NCBI GenBank assembly: GCA_964636325.1 | Contig: CAZWRV010000015.1 | Location: forward strand, 21,773-85,772 | DNA: 64,000 nt | Direction of reading: 5' to 3' | Origin: CAZWRV01 sp964636325 | GTDB lineage: Bacteria; Verrucomicrobiota; Lentisphaeria; Victivallales; GWF2-50-93 | Shown here: positions 26,930 through 35,791 of the stretch, in pieces | How the letters are laid out: the number at the start of each line of letters is the position of its first letter | Numbering within the stretch: the first letter of the stretch is position 1 | Notes under the pieces: generated by a model | Database searches by the model: none | What the model saw: the letters and a program-made list of their open reading frames with translations, nothing else | What the model was told of the DNA's origin: nothing | Translations under genes and position numbers: made by a program

Positions 26930-28633
26930 ATGAAACGTTTGCTTGGACAGGCGATAATGGCAGGACTTTTTTTAGTGGGGGCACTTCTTCATGCGGAGGA
27001 TGTATCTTCCGGATTCACGTACAGGAACGACGCGGGGGATTCCGAGCTTGAATACAAGGTGACGAAGGACGGCCTGAGCCTGGTCAGGATCGGCGGCGTC
27101 GATATTGCGAAGGGAAAGATCGAGGCTCAGGACTTCTCCGGATGCATGAATTTCAAGAACAACTATGACTGGAGGAAGGCGCCGAAGGACAAGCTTTGGG
27201 AATACAAGGACCGATACTTGGAAATCGTCGGCGCAAAGCATGCGCGGGTTCTCCACAAGTCCGCCGAGATAGAGGCGATGTTCGATTATCTCTTCTCGGG
27301 CGAAGACGTAGAGATTCAGTGCTCAATTAAGAACATTACAGACAATACTACATTCGAGGCGGTGGACATAAGCGGTCTAGTCTTTAGATTTTCGAAGGAG
27401 CCTACAGGGCTCTTCACGGACAGCTCCATCGGCTACCCAGGACAAATCATCCCGACTTGCCGCGCGCCCAACTTCCATCCGTCCTTCGGCGCTAACTTCG
27501 GCGGATCGGAACTCTCGGACGGAAACGTAGGAGTCGGCGCGACGCCGCTGAGGACCGGATGGTCTAAGACGCTCATTTCCTGGGAGGGCTACAAGAGCGA
27601 AAAGAAGTCCTTCCATTATGTGCGAGCGGCCCAGATTACGCCGGGATCAACATTCCGATGTGACTTTCTACTGCGTATCAGCAGGAACCTGGACTGGAAG
27701 CATCTTCTGGAACCGTATAAAAAACATTTCAATTCGACTTTCGGGGGCGTCCGATACAAGAACAGCAACAGGCCTATCGGTTTCATCCAGGGCACCAGCG
27801 ACAAATGGATCAAGGATGGAAATCCATACGGATATGGCGGCAAATATCGCTTCGATACTGACGAGGGCACGAAGATATTTTTAGAGGAAAACATCCCGGT
27901 CTTGAAGAAGGCCGACGCGCAAGGAATGATAATATGGTCTTTCACGCCTTGGAACCCAAGAGGCTGCAACTTTCGTCCTGACACTGACGCACTACCTCCG
28001 GAAGTCTGGAAGCAAGTTCCGGTCATAGCCGAGGCATTCAAGAAGGAGGGCCTCGGTTTTGGGATCTGCATGCGTCCGCAGATCGTCACCACGCTGGACT
28101 GGGAGCATGACACCGCCCTGACAATACACCCTGACGACCTGAGCCAGCTGGGCCTTGCCATCAGGCCGTTCAACAGGCTGATCAAGGAGGGGATGAACAC
28201 GTTCTATCTCGACACTTTCGGAAGCGCGTGGAACGACGCCAGGACGATGATGTTCCTCAGGGAGATGTGGGGAGATGAAAAGATATTCACCGCGACCGAG
28301 TTCTGGTCCGACGTCTCGTTGCTGTATTCGCCCGGTTATTCCCATTTCCTGTGGGACAAGGAGAAAAAGGCATATTATGAATTCTGGCACAGGGAGCATC
28401 TGTGGGAGGTCTGCCAGTGGATGTCGCCCGGAGTCCAGATCGCAAGTCCCGGCGGAGTGTGGGATACTAAGGACGAAAGGCCGGAAGGTACTCCCGATCC
28501 TTTCCGCTATCTGTATGAGCGCCATGTGATTCCGATATTCTTCACGGTTACCCGGACAAGCGCGGAGATGGCGGATCAGCTCAACGCGCTCACTAAAGAA
28601 TTTCTCGACGGGAATGGCGAATTCGTCAAATAG
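26930..28633 (+). CDS. Secreted TIM-barrel-like protein, probable glycoside hydrolase of unrecognised family
   Basis: 567 residues from the ATG at 26930, which has AAAGGA 9 bases upstream and opens a signal peptide (MKRLLGQAIMAGLFLVGALL). ATGs at 26906 and 26921 are possible; the frame extending to 26759 only translates the B repeat. Residues about 25-290 are beta-rich. The C-terminal part looks like a TIM barrel: QGMIIWSFTPWNPRG, GFGICMRPQIV, MNTFYLDTFGSAWND and IFTATEFWSD, with acidic residues at strand ends as in retaining hydrolases. It is followed 35 bases later by a pseudopilin gene. No specific family is claimed. Confidence 0.6.
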   Translation: MKRLLGQAIMAGLFLVGALLHAEDVSSGFTYRNDAGDSELEYKVTKDGLSLVRIGGVDIAKGKIEAQDFSGCMNFKNNYDWRKAPKDKLWEYKDRYLEIVGAKHARVLHKSAEIEAMFDYLFSGEDVEIQCSIKNITDNTTFEAVDISGLVFRFSKEPTGLFTDSSIGYPGQIIPTCRAPNFHPSFGANFGGSELSDGNVGVGATPLRTGWSKTLISWEGYKSEKKSFHYVRAAQITPGSTFRCDFLLRISRNLDWKHLLEPYKKHFNSTFGGVRYKNSNRPIGFIQGTSDKWIKDGNPYGYGGKYRFDTDEGTKIFLEENIPVLKKADAQGMIIWSFTPWNPRGCNFRPDTDALPPEVWKQVPVIAEAFKKEGLGFGICMRPQIVTTLDWEHDTALTIHPDDLSQLGLAIRPFNRLIKEGMNTFYLDTFGSAWNDARTMMFLREMWGDEKIFTATEFWSDVSLLYSPGYSHFLWDKEKKAYYEFWHREHLWEVCQWMSPGVQIASPGGVWDTKDERPEGTPDPFRYLYERHVIPIFFTVTRTSAEMADQLNALTKEFLDGNGEFVK

Positions 28634-28668
28634 CTGATAGGTTATGTAGTGTTTTACAGGAGGGCGAT

Positions 28669-29535
28669 ATGACAAATGATGTTCTCACGGCATTGCAGAG
28701 AATCCTTTATTCGATCCCGCCTTTTCCTCGCGCATGTAAAAGTTTTTCGCATCGAAAAACTTTTACACTCATCGAGCTGCTGGTGGTGATCGCCATAATA
28801 GGCATACTATGCGCGATGCTTCTGCCGGCGCTGAAGCGGGCCAGGGACACCGCCAAGGTTGGGATTTGCATAAGCAACCAGAGGCAGATTATTCAGGGTA
28901 TGAACACATACATCAGCGATTTCGACGACAACTTCCCCGCATATCCTTACGGTTCTTCCGGGCCTTATACCATATATACGAACGGATGTTCCTGGATAAA
29001 ATATCCGGTCTCAAGCTATCCTACGGGATATATCGGCTTCGGCATATTGCTGCGCGACGATTATCTTTCCGGCGGTGTCTTCGTATGCCCAGGAACTTAT
29101 CTTGTCGGTCCGGAAAAAAACAACCGCGACGCTTACGCCGACATTCTTCTCACGGGGAGGCACAAGGCGGTAGACCGTATCGGCGGCGACTATGGGGGAG
29201 TTTGGGTTGGGAACGACAGTAAGACCAGTCAGACACTCAGGGAGTTCCTCTTCAACGAGTGGTTCCGCGACTGGGGAGGCTGGAGGGTCACGATAAACAA
29301 TTTCACCAAGGGGCGGAAGGGGGCGTTCCTCGCCGACAATTATCCCTTATGGAGCTGGCCCGGCGGTCCTTACGGCACCGTCCCGTTCTTCCACAACGGT
29401 GCAATCAACATCGGGTTCATTGACGGGCATGTCCAGACGCAGTCCAACTGGAAAAGCATAGACTATGTCAGATCCTCCCCATACAACGACCGCGGTGAAA
29501 CACAGGGGTTCTGGGCGTATTACAACCTCAAGTGA
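28669..29535 (+). CDS. Type II secretion/pilin-like protein with prepilin signature and H-x9-DG motif
   Basis: 288 residues, start supported by CAGGAGGGCGAT. A leader of about 30 residues precedes TFTLIELLVVIAIIGIL. The C-terminal region has FHNGAINIGFIDG (H-x9-DG) and ends GFWAYYNLK, exactly as the paralogue at 10746-11594. The middle is more divergent. It closes the rightward glycan operon, while the paralogue lies inside the leftward one. Likely processed by prepilin peptidase and held at the cell envelope; function unknown. Confidence 0.88.
   Translation: MTNDVLTALQRILYSIPPFPRACKSFSHRKTFTLIELLVVIAIIGILCAMLLPALKRARDTAKVGICISNQRQIIQGMNTYISDFDDNFPAYPYGSSGPYTIYTNGCSWIKYPVSSYPTGYIGFGILLRDDYLSGGVFVCPGTYLVGPEKNNRDAYADILLTGRHKAVDRIGGDYGGVWVGNDSKTSQTLREFLFNEWFRDWGGWRVTINNFTKGRKGAFLADNYPLWSWPGGPYGTVPFFHNGAINIGFIDGHVQTQSNWKSIDYVRSSPYNDRGETQGFWAYYNLK
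28736..28766. repeat. Perfect 14-bp palindrome inside pseudopilin leader (family E)
   Basis: GTAAAAGTTTTTCG, a CAT loop, and its exact inverse. It encodes CKSFSHRKTFT just before LIELL. Same place, same stem except the last base pair, as 11494-11524. Confidence 0.85.
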
Positions 29536-29773
29536 ACCTAATGGCCGCAGTTGAAAATATGCCATGTCATTTAAAACTATTATAATAAGGCAGTTACATA
29601 CTATGAGGCTTTCACCTGACGGATGAAAGCCGGTTCCCGCATATTTTCAACCCGCAGGGGTTGGCCGCATTCGCCATATCTGCTTCGTTAGCTTCAACTT
29701 GCAGTGGTTACCACAGCTGCGTCTTGCTGCCTTGCAGCTACGGAGAATGCGGCCAACTGCGGCAATTAGGTTC
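29534..29773. mobile_element. MITE-like element C, complete copy with 20-bp terminal inverted repeats
   Basis: A 240-bp noncoding element with terminal inverted repeats matching 19 of 20 bases (29534-29553 and 29754-29773, GAACCTAATGGCCGCAGTTG type). Its left end starts at the TGA of the pseudopilin gene. Internal stems include TTGAAAATATGC with its inverse (29551-29562/29639-29650), GGCTTTCA with TGAAAGCC (29607-29631) and GGCCGCATTC with its inverse. Bases 29584-29679 recur at 56069-56165. The remaining 100 bases before the malic enzyme stop show nothing else. Confidence 0.7.
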
Positions 29774-29873
29774 ATGAGATATGAAATTGGCTCATCGATT
29801 TGGCTTCTTTTATACCTTATGCAATTCCCTTGGCGCTCTCGGTGTCTTGGCGGTAAGTTTGTGGGATTCGCGG

Positions 29874-31226
29874 TCACGCCCTTTTTCCGGCGTCTGCAAT
29901 CCTTTGCGCGACACGCTGCTCGTATTTCGCCAGGTCGCGGATCTCCTTCTGGGCGACCCCGGACTTTATGGCGGCGTCGGCGACATATCTTGCGACCCTC
30001 GGCACGACGCGCGGGTCGAAGGGCTTTGGGATCACGAAGTTCTTGCCGAGAGGGCACTTGCCGTCGAAGATGCCTTTCTTGGCGTCCTCGGGGTAGGCCT
30101 TCGCCAGCTGCTTCATCAGGGCTTCGGGTATCTTTTCCGTCACGATTTCGGCGAGGGCTTTGGACGCGGCAAGCTTCATCGCCTCGTTGATGTCGGTGGC
30201 CAGGACGTCGAGGGCGCCCCTGAATATTCCGGGGAACCCAAGGACGTTGTTGATCTGGTTGGGGAAGTCGCTGCGGCCTGTTCCGACCACGGCGGCGCCG
30301 GCGGCAAGAGCCTCGTCGGGAAGGATTTCGGGAGTGGGGTTGGCCATCGCGAATATCACCGGATTGTCGGCCATTGACTTCACCATGGCCGGAGTGACGC
30401 ATTTTGCGATGGAGAGCCCGACGAAGACGTCCGCGCCGCGCATCGCGTCCTCGAGGGTCCGCGCCGACGTTTCGCCTGCGAACCTGGCCTTTTCCGGGTT
30501 CATTCCTTCCTTGCGGCCCTTGTAGATGACGCCCTTGGAGTCGCAGAGGGTGAAGTTTTCCCTGCGCGCGCCGGCGCCGATGTAGTATTCCGAGCACGCG
30601 ATGCCGGCGGCGCCCGCGCCGTTCACCACGAACTTTACTTCCTGTATCTTCTTGCCGACCATCTTGAGCGCGTTCAGGAGGGCGGCCAGCGAAATGATGG
30701 CCGTGCCGTGCTGGTCGTCGTGGAAGACGGGGATTGAAAGGCGCTTCTTGAGCGTCGCTTCGACCTTGAAGCATGCCGGCGCCGCGATGTCCTCCAGGTT
30801 GATTCCGCCGAAGGTCGGCTCGAGCCTCTCCACTGTTTCAATCAGCATGTCGGGGTCGGTGTTGCCGTCCACGTCGAAGACGTTCGCCAGGCATATCGGG
30901 ACGGCGTCGATGTCGGCGAACTTTTTGAAGAGTACCGCCTTGCCCTCCATGACGGGGAGCCCGGCCTCGGGTCCGATGTTGCCCAGGCCGAGCACGGCCG
31001 TCCCGTCGCTAACGACCGCCACCATGTTGCCCTTCGCCGTATACTTCCAGACTTCCTCGGGATTGTCCTTTATCGCGAGGCAGGGCGCCGCAACGCCGGG
31101 CGTGTATGCCAGCGAAAGATCCTTCTGTGTTTCGCAGGCCTTCGTCACCTTCAGCGCGATTTTTCCGGGCGTACCGTGCACATGGTATTCAAGGCTCTGC
31201 TTCTTCAAAACGCTTTCTGCGCTCAT
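29874..31226 (-). CDS. NAD(P)-dependent malic enzyme, short form without phosphotransacetylase domain
   Basis: 450 residues from the ATG at 31226, which has GGAGGACATGCG directly upstream; the frame extends to 31298. It decarboxylates malate to pyruvate. Motifs: SLAYTPGVAAPCLAI near residue 40, the metal/substrate segment PVFHDDQHGTAI and the dinucleotide fold VVNGAGAAGIACSEYY, then FAMANPTPEI and GTGRSDFPNQINNVLGFPG. The length fits the small bacterial malic enzyme rather than the ~750-residue MaeB fusion. Convergent with the pseudopilin gene, and 90 bases after the kinase gene's stop on the same strand. Confidence 0.93.
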   Translation of the reverse strand: MSAESVLKKQSLEYHVHGTPGKIALKVTKACETQKDLSLAYTPGVAAPCLAIKDNPEEVWKYTAKGNMVAVVSDGTAVLGLGNIGPEAGLPVMEGKAVLFKKFADIDAVPICLANVFDVDGNTDPDMLIETVERLEPTFGGINLEDIAAPACFKVEATLKKRLSIPVFHDDQHGTAIISLAALLNALKMVGKKIQEVKFVVNGAGAAGIACSEYYIGAGARRENFTLCDSKGVIYKGRKEGMNPEKARFAGETSARTLEDAMRGADVFVGLSIAKCVTPAMVKSMADNPVIFAMANPTPEILPDEALAAGAAVVGTGRSDFPNQINNVLGFPGIFRGALDVLATDINEAMKLAASKALAEIVTEKIPEALMKQLAKAYPEDAKKGIFDGKCPLGKNFVIPKPFDPRVVPRVARYVADAAIKSGVAQKEIRDLAKYEQRVAQRIADAGKRA

Positions 31227-31316
31227 CGCATGTCCTCCGCAGGTTTTATATCTGTCGTGCTTCCTATCCGAAGGGCGTAATATACTAGCCGCTTTCAAGA
31301 TGCCAAATAATTACGG

Positions 31317-32318
31317 CTACAGCTTGTTGTAGACGTTTCTGATGTCGATGGCGACCTCCTTGAAGGTCTGGTATCTGTCCGAGGGGGTTCGCTGGATCAT
31401 CTTGTCGATTATGGCCGGAATGTGGGGGTGGACGTGCTTGGGCATGCGGCTTGAGACGTTGGCCATGCGGATGCTGGCGACGTGTTTTTTTGCGATGTTG
31501 TAGGCGTCGGTGGCGCTGTAGTATGTCTTGCCCGTGAGGGCGTGGAACATGACCATTCCGAGGCTGTAGATTTCGCTGCTCATGTTCTCCGGCATGCCGA
31601 CGATGCGTTCCGGGGGCATGTATATGGGGGAGCCCTCTACGGTGTCGGAGTCGCTGTAGGTGGCGTTGACGGCCTTTATGCACAGGCCGTAGTCGAAGAG
31701 GCGGGCGTTGCCGCTGGCGTCGATTATTATGTTCTGCGGCTTGAGATCCCTGAAGAGGTATCCCTTGTCGAATATCCTCTGTTCGGCCGAGAGTATCTGG
31801 AGCGACCAGAGGAGGACGAACTTCTGCGGGACGGCCTCATGCCCCTCTATGATCTGGTCTAGGCGCCTGCCTTCTACGAACTGCATCGCCATGAAATATT
31901 CGTCGCCGCAGTTGCCGTAGTCGGCGACGGGGATGAGGTGGGGATGGGCGCCGAACTCCTTTCCGACCGACGCCTCGTTGACGAGCGCCCTGATGAGGTG
32001 CTGGTTGTTCCTGGCGTTCCTGGCGAGTATCTTGACGGCGTAGGCAACGTCGGGCCTGGCGTCGTCGTAGGCCTTGTATACGCTGCCCATGCCGCCGCCC
32101 CCTAGTGGTTCGCAGAGCCAGAAGTTCTTCACCTTGTAGGGTATGAAGTTGGCGCTGCCGCAGTCGGGGCACTTCTCCAGGGAAAGCGGCTTGCAGTCGG
32201 CGAGCTTTAGCGTCTTGTCGCAGAAGGCGCATTTCAGCTGGCCCTGGCCGAGGAGCGCGAAATCGAGCGGAGCCTTCGCCTTGTCGGCGCCGCCCCTTTT
32301 GAACAGCTTGTCGAACAT
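31317..32318 (-). CDS. Eukaryotic-like Ser/Thr protein kinase with N-terminal zinc ribbon
   Basis: 333 residues from the ATG at 32318 (GGAGAAAC upstream). Residues about 28-55 form a zinc ribbon (CAFC and CPDCG pairs). The kinase domain follows: glycine loop LGGGGMGSVYKAYD, lysine in YAVKIL, catalytic loop FRDLKPQNIII (HRD altered to FRD), metal-binding LFDYGL (DFG altered to DYG), and the substrate-binding region GSPIYMPPERIVG. Asp and Asn of the catalytic loop are kept, so it may be active. No transmembrane segment or sensor domain follows; the protein ends with the kinase fold. Partners are unknown. Confidence 0.9.
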   Translation of the reverse strand: MFDKLFKRGGADKAKAPLDFALLGQGQLKCAFCDKTLKLADCKPLSLEKCPDCGSANFIPYKVKNFWLCEPLGGGGMGSVYKAYDDARPDVAYAVKILARNARNNQHLIRALVNEASVGKEFGAHPHLIPVADYGNCGDEYFMAMQFVEGRRLDQIIEGHEAVPQKFVLLWSLQILSAEQRIFDKGYLFRDLKPQNIIIDASGNARLFDYGLCIKAVNATYSDSDTVEGSPIYMPPERIVGMPENMSSEIYSLGMVMFHALTGKTYYSATDAYNIAKKHVASIRMANVSSRMPKHVHPHIPAIIDKMIQRTPSDRYQTFKEVAIDIRNVYNKL

Positions 32319-32382
32319 TGTTTCTCCATAAAGCGTTAAGCTGGGCGATTCGAGGCGGACATCGGCGAAGCACGTGCGCAAA

Positions 32383-32413
32383 TATTCAGTGAACTACCCC
32401 CTTTCACTGAATA
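32383..32413. repeat. Hairpin repeat family A, variant copy
   Basis: TATTCAGTGAA (32383-32393) and its exact inverse (32403-32413) flank a C-rich loop similar to the loop of the copies at 574 and 45513. It abuts a family B element on its right. Confidence 0.6.
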
Positions 32414-32418
32414 ATTTA

Positions 32419-32551
32419 CCTTGGAAAAATGCGCCCTTACGGCGCGCAGGAGCTTGAGTATGGCGACTTCGCCGAAGTCGTCAGTGCCGCTTTCGGCGAA
32501 AGCGGCATACTTCGACAAAAACGTTTTCCGAGTTGCCCCGTAGGGGACTAA
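32419..32551. repeat. Modular palindromic repeat family B, copy with a different core
   Basis: The flanks match family B (TGCGCCCTTACGGCGCGCAG on the left, AAAAACGTTTTCCGAGTTGC on the right, ending GGGGACTAA). The central GC palindrome is replaced by two other hairpins, GACTTCG-CCGAAGTC and GCCGCTTTC-GGCGAAAGCGGC, at about 32464-32508. The last bases supply the TAG stop of the membrane protein gene at 32548-34167. Confidence 0.8.
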
Positions 32552-34167
32552 CGCTCTTCCTTCTTAGTCTTCTCGTCCGCGGCCTCATCCTCCTTCTCAA
32601 TCTTAATATTCTTGAGTTCTTTTTCAAGGCTTTTGGCCATCTCGGGGGGGAAGTTTTCAAGGCATGCCTTGACGATCCTGGCGCTTATCTCGGGGAGGGA
32701 AGGAAGACCTGTCCTCTGCCAGTTGTCGGCGTGGTCCTTCTTGTAGAACGCGTAGATGCGCTTCGCCATGTTGTTGTATGTCGCGGCGGAGTCATATTCG
32801 CCGTATGCGAGCATCTGGCATGATCTGAAGAGCAGGCCCTGCATGATGTCCATCATCTGCTTGACCGTGGCGGACTTGACGTCCTCCATCCACTGGTTCA
32901 AGATGAATGTGTCCAGATCGCCCTTGTAGGAGTTGTCCTCGGGATATTCCTTTATGAGCTCCTTCTGCAGCTCCTCGGCCTTCTTGTATCCGCCGAAGGT
33001 GTAGTTTATCACTGCGGCGTCGACCATGAAGTTCCTGAGGGCGGCGTTCCTGAAGGACTGCGACTTGTGTATCTGAAAGGCCTCCTTGAGGCTTGCGATC
33101 ACGGCGTCGGTGAGCTTGAGGTTCGGGGCGGTCATGAAGGTCTGGGGGCTGTTCTTGTCGACCATGAGGAGGCGGCCGCCCATGAACGCTTCCTTGAGGG
33201 ACTGTGTTATCATCCTGTCGTTGTTGATTTCACGCTCGGAGAGCTTGGAGCGCCTGAGCCCCAGCGTTGCCCAGTATATGGCGTGGGACTCGGGGAGGCG
33301 CCAGTCGAAGGCGCCGTATTTCCTGTTGAGCTCGAGCATGAACGCGGGATCGAGCTTGTATGTTTCAACGAGCCATTTCCTGCGGAGGTAGGAGTCCAGG
33401 GCCTTCTCTTCGGCTGCGTCGTCGAGGGACTTGGTGAACTTTTCGGGCAGGAATCCCTTGGAGCGGAAGTCCTTGGAGAGGGCGGCCATGTTCTTGTATC
33501 CCGCCTTTTCGAGGGCGGTCCAGAGCTTGTCGGATGCGGGGAATCGCTTCTTGAACTCGCCGTCGTCGGCCGGAGCGGCCAGCAGGCTGTCGAAGTCGGG
33601 CTCCGGCCCGCCGAAGACCTTCATGTATTCGAGCGCCATCTGCTGCTTGTAGTACATGTTGGCGTCGTCCATGATGTTTCCGATCTTGTGCTGGTAGATC
33701 CAGCCCAGTTCCTTGTATAGGTTGGGATCCGAGGGGTTGTATTCGAGGGCCTCGTCGCGTATGAGCTCGATGCCCTTCCTCACCCAGCGCCATCTGTCCC
33801 TGTGGTCGGAGCAGGCGACGGAAATGTTGTATGCCATGTTCCACGCCAGGTATGCGGTGGCGCCGGTGAAGCGCGGCTGGAGCTTTGTGATCCAGGAGGC
33901 TATCTGCGCCATCTCGAAGTACTGGCCGCGTTCCTGGAGGTTGGAGGCGCGCAGCCACAGGAAGTCGGCGAGCAGGCCCCTGAAGCTGCCCAAGGCCACA
34001 GTGGTGAATGCGATGACCGGCGGGGCGTTGTCCACAGGATCCGTGTCGGTCAGCTTCGCCTCCTTCTTGATGCTGTTCATCTCCCTCTGGACGGAGTTGA
34101 TGCAGACGGTGGCCCCGGCGAAGACCAGTGCCGCGAGGATGAACTTGAGAATCGATGAGGGGCTCAT
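32548..34167 (-). CDS. Membrane-anchored TPR-like protein of the ABC-2 operon
   Basis: 539 residues from the ATG at 34167, overlapping the permease stop by ATGA and preceded by GGAGGTG. One N-terminal transmembrane helix (SSILKFILAALVFAGATVCI), a conserved-looking segment VIAFTTVALGSFRGLLADFLWLR split around residue 60, then a long helical region with repeat-like units (YNPSDPNLYKELGWIYQHKIG). The C-terminal ~30 residues are Lys/Glu-rich. It is the third gene of an ABC-2 type transporter operon, and probably an envelope accessory subunit. No precise family is assigned. Confidence 0.65.
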   Translation of the reverse strand: MSPSSILKFILAALVFAGATVCINSVQREMNSIKKEAKLTDTDPVDNAPPVIAFTTVALGSFRGLLADFLWLRASNLQERGQYFEMAQIASWITKLQPRFTGATAYLAWNMAYNISVACSDHRDRWRWVRKGIELIRDEALEYNPSDPNLYKELGWIYQHKIGNIMDDANMYYKQQMALEYMKVFGGPEPDFDSLLAAPADDGEFKKRFPASDKLWTALEKAGYKNMAALSKDFRSKGFLPEKFTKSLDDAAEEKALDSYLRRKWLVETYKLDPAFMLELNRKYGAFDWRLPESHAIYWATLGLRRSKLSEREINNDRMITQSLKEAFMGGRLLMVDKNSPQTFMTAPNLKLTDAVIASLKEAFQIHKSQSFRNAALRNFMVDAAVINYTFGGYKKAEELQKELIKEYPEDNSYKGDLDTFILNQWMEDVKSATVKQMMDIMQGLLFRSCQMLAYGEYDSAATYNNMAKRIYAFYKKDHADNWQRTGLPSLPEISARIVKACLENFPPEMAKSLEKELKNIKIEKEDEAADEKTKKEER

Positions 34168-35657
34168 TTGCGCACCTCCAGGCCCAGCTCCCTGCGGGAA
34201 TAGAAGAATGCGCATACGACGAAGATTATCCCGCCCTTGACTAGGAAATACTGGATGAACGTCCTGCCGAGCGTCCCCAGCTCGATCAGTTCCCCAGAGG
34301 CCAAAACATCCGAGACGTCCATCCTGTGTATCGGAACCGAGAAGACGACGATGGCCCTGCTGAGCTTCTTCGCCATATAGTCCGGCAGCGAACTCCAGGT
34401 CAGCGGCTCGCTGTAGCCTTCGTCGTAGAGGGTCTCTAGGTCGAGTATGTAGCTGGCGAATATGCTAAGCATGACGTAAGAGACGACGAAGAAGACGGCG
34501 GTCGGCAGGGACATCACCCCCCCGATGGCGCAGCTCAGGCCCGCCAGGAACATGAGGGCGATGGCAATCATCGCCGTTCCGCGGACGTAGTTTTCCGTGA
34601 AGCCGGCGACCTTTGCCAGGAGCTTCGGGCCGTCCGCGATCTGGAAGAAGACAGGCTTCTTGTCAAGGTCATAATTGGCGTAGGCCACCTGGACCTCGCC
34701 GCCCGCGCCGACCGCCGTGGGCGGAAGCACCAGCTCCCTGTAGGTGGCCCCCATGATGTTTTCAGGATAAGGGGACAGCGGGAAGAATATGTCGGTGGGC
34801 ATCTCAGGAACTGAGACCCCTTCGCCCTTCCATTTCTCCACCACCTCGGGGGGCGTCTTCACCTTGACGAAGAACTGGCCGTAGGTCTCCTTCTGGTCCT
34901 TCTGCGAGACCCGGTCCACGTAGAGGCGGTATCTTAGGAAGAGCAGGGACTTCTCCCTGCCGCTCACGCCGGCGTAGGTCCAGACCTTGGTGTTGGACGG
35001 GCCGAAGACGACTTCGCCCAGGTTTGAGATCACCTTCTTCCTGACCTCGTATATCTTCGACTCATCCGAGTCCATCCCGGGGATGCTGGCCGGGGTGTTG
35101 GCGACGGAGAGCTCCGCGACGTTCCTCTCGGCCGCGGCCTTCTTCCGCTCCTGGTATTCCCTCCTGACGAGGGAGTCTATGTCCGGAAGCAACGGCATGT
35201 AGACCCTCCTTCCGGTGAACACCTCGTTGTTTATCTTCCACTTCTGCTCTTCGGTGTATTCCGAGCTGTAGTAGTTGTATTTGATTATCGCGTATGCGGT
35301 CGCGGCGGAGATCGCCAGGAGGGAGAGGTGGAGCAGGACGACTCCGAGCCACTTTCCGATCCAGATCCTGGCCATCGAGACCGGCTTGGTGCTGACCATG
35401 TGCAGCTGGTAGGTCTCGATGTCACGCGACATCACGAAGCAGCCCACCCATACTGTCGATAGCGAAAGCAGGAAGGATATAGCGCCCAGGGAATATCTCA
35501 GCGCCACCTTGATGTGCCCCTCCGCTGTGCCGTCGTCGACGATGTAATACGGAAGCGCCGCCATCGCGGCGATCAGCAGGAAGAACATGACGTGGAAGAT
35601 GCGCGAGCGCACCGCGCTCTTCAGCGTAAGCTTCACTATGGCCCATAAGGGAATCAT
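34164..35657 (-). CDS. ABC-2 type transporter permease
   Basis: 497 residues. N-terminal amphipathic start IVKLTLKSAVRSRIFHVMFF leads into a first membrane helix, then RYSLGAISFLLSLSTVWVGC, a cytoplasmic SRDIETYQLHMVSTKPVSM signature typical of ABC-2 permeases (retained in Gld/Nod-type exporters), and ARIWIGKWLGVVLLHLSLLA. A large extracytoplasmic loop of about 220 residues follows, then three or more helices at the C-terminus. Acts with the ATPase encoded upstream; the substrate is unknown. Translation is coupled to the downstream TPR-like gene. Confidence 0.85.
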   Translation of the reverse strand: MIPLWAIVKLTLKSAVRSRIFHVMFFLLIAAMAALPYYIVDDGTAEGHIKVALRYSLGAISFLLSLSTVWVGCFVMSRDIETYQLHMVSTKPVSMARIWIGKWLGVVLLHLSLLAISAATAYAIIKYNYYSSEYTEEQKWKINNEVFTGRRVYMPLLPDIDSLVRREYQERKKAAAERNVAELSVANTPASIPGMDSDESKIYEVRKKVISNLGEVVFGPSNTKVWTYAGVSGREKSLLFLRYRLYVDRVSQKDQKETYGQFFVKVKTPPEVVEKWKGEGVSVPEMPTDIFFPLSPYPENIMGATYRELVLPPTAVGAGGEVQVAYANYDLDKKPVFFQIADGPKLLAKVAGFTENYVRGTAMIAIALMFLAGLSCAIGGVMSLPTAVFFVVSYVMLSIFASYILDLETLYDEGYSEPLTWSSLPDYMAKKLSRAIVVFSVPIHRMDVSDVLASGELIELGTLGRTFIQYFLVKGGIIFVVCAFFYSRRELGLEVRK

Positions 35658-35791
35658 GAACTGACTCTGCTTAAATAAATGACGGTTGCGATCGGACGCG
35701 ACCGGCTGCTATCGATTGCGGCCGTTTATTAATAAGGAGCAGGAAGCCGTGCTGATACGCCGGATGTGCGGAAGGCGGCGGGGGAATCTTA

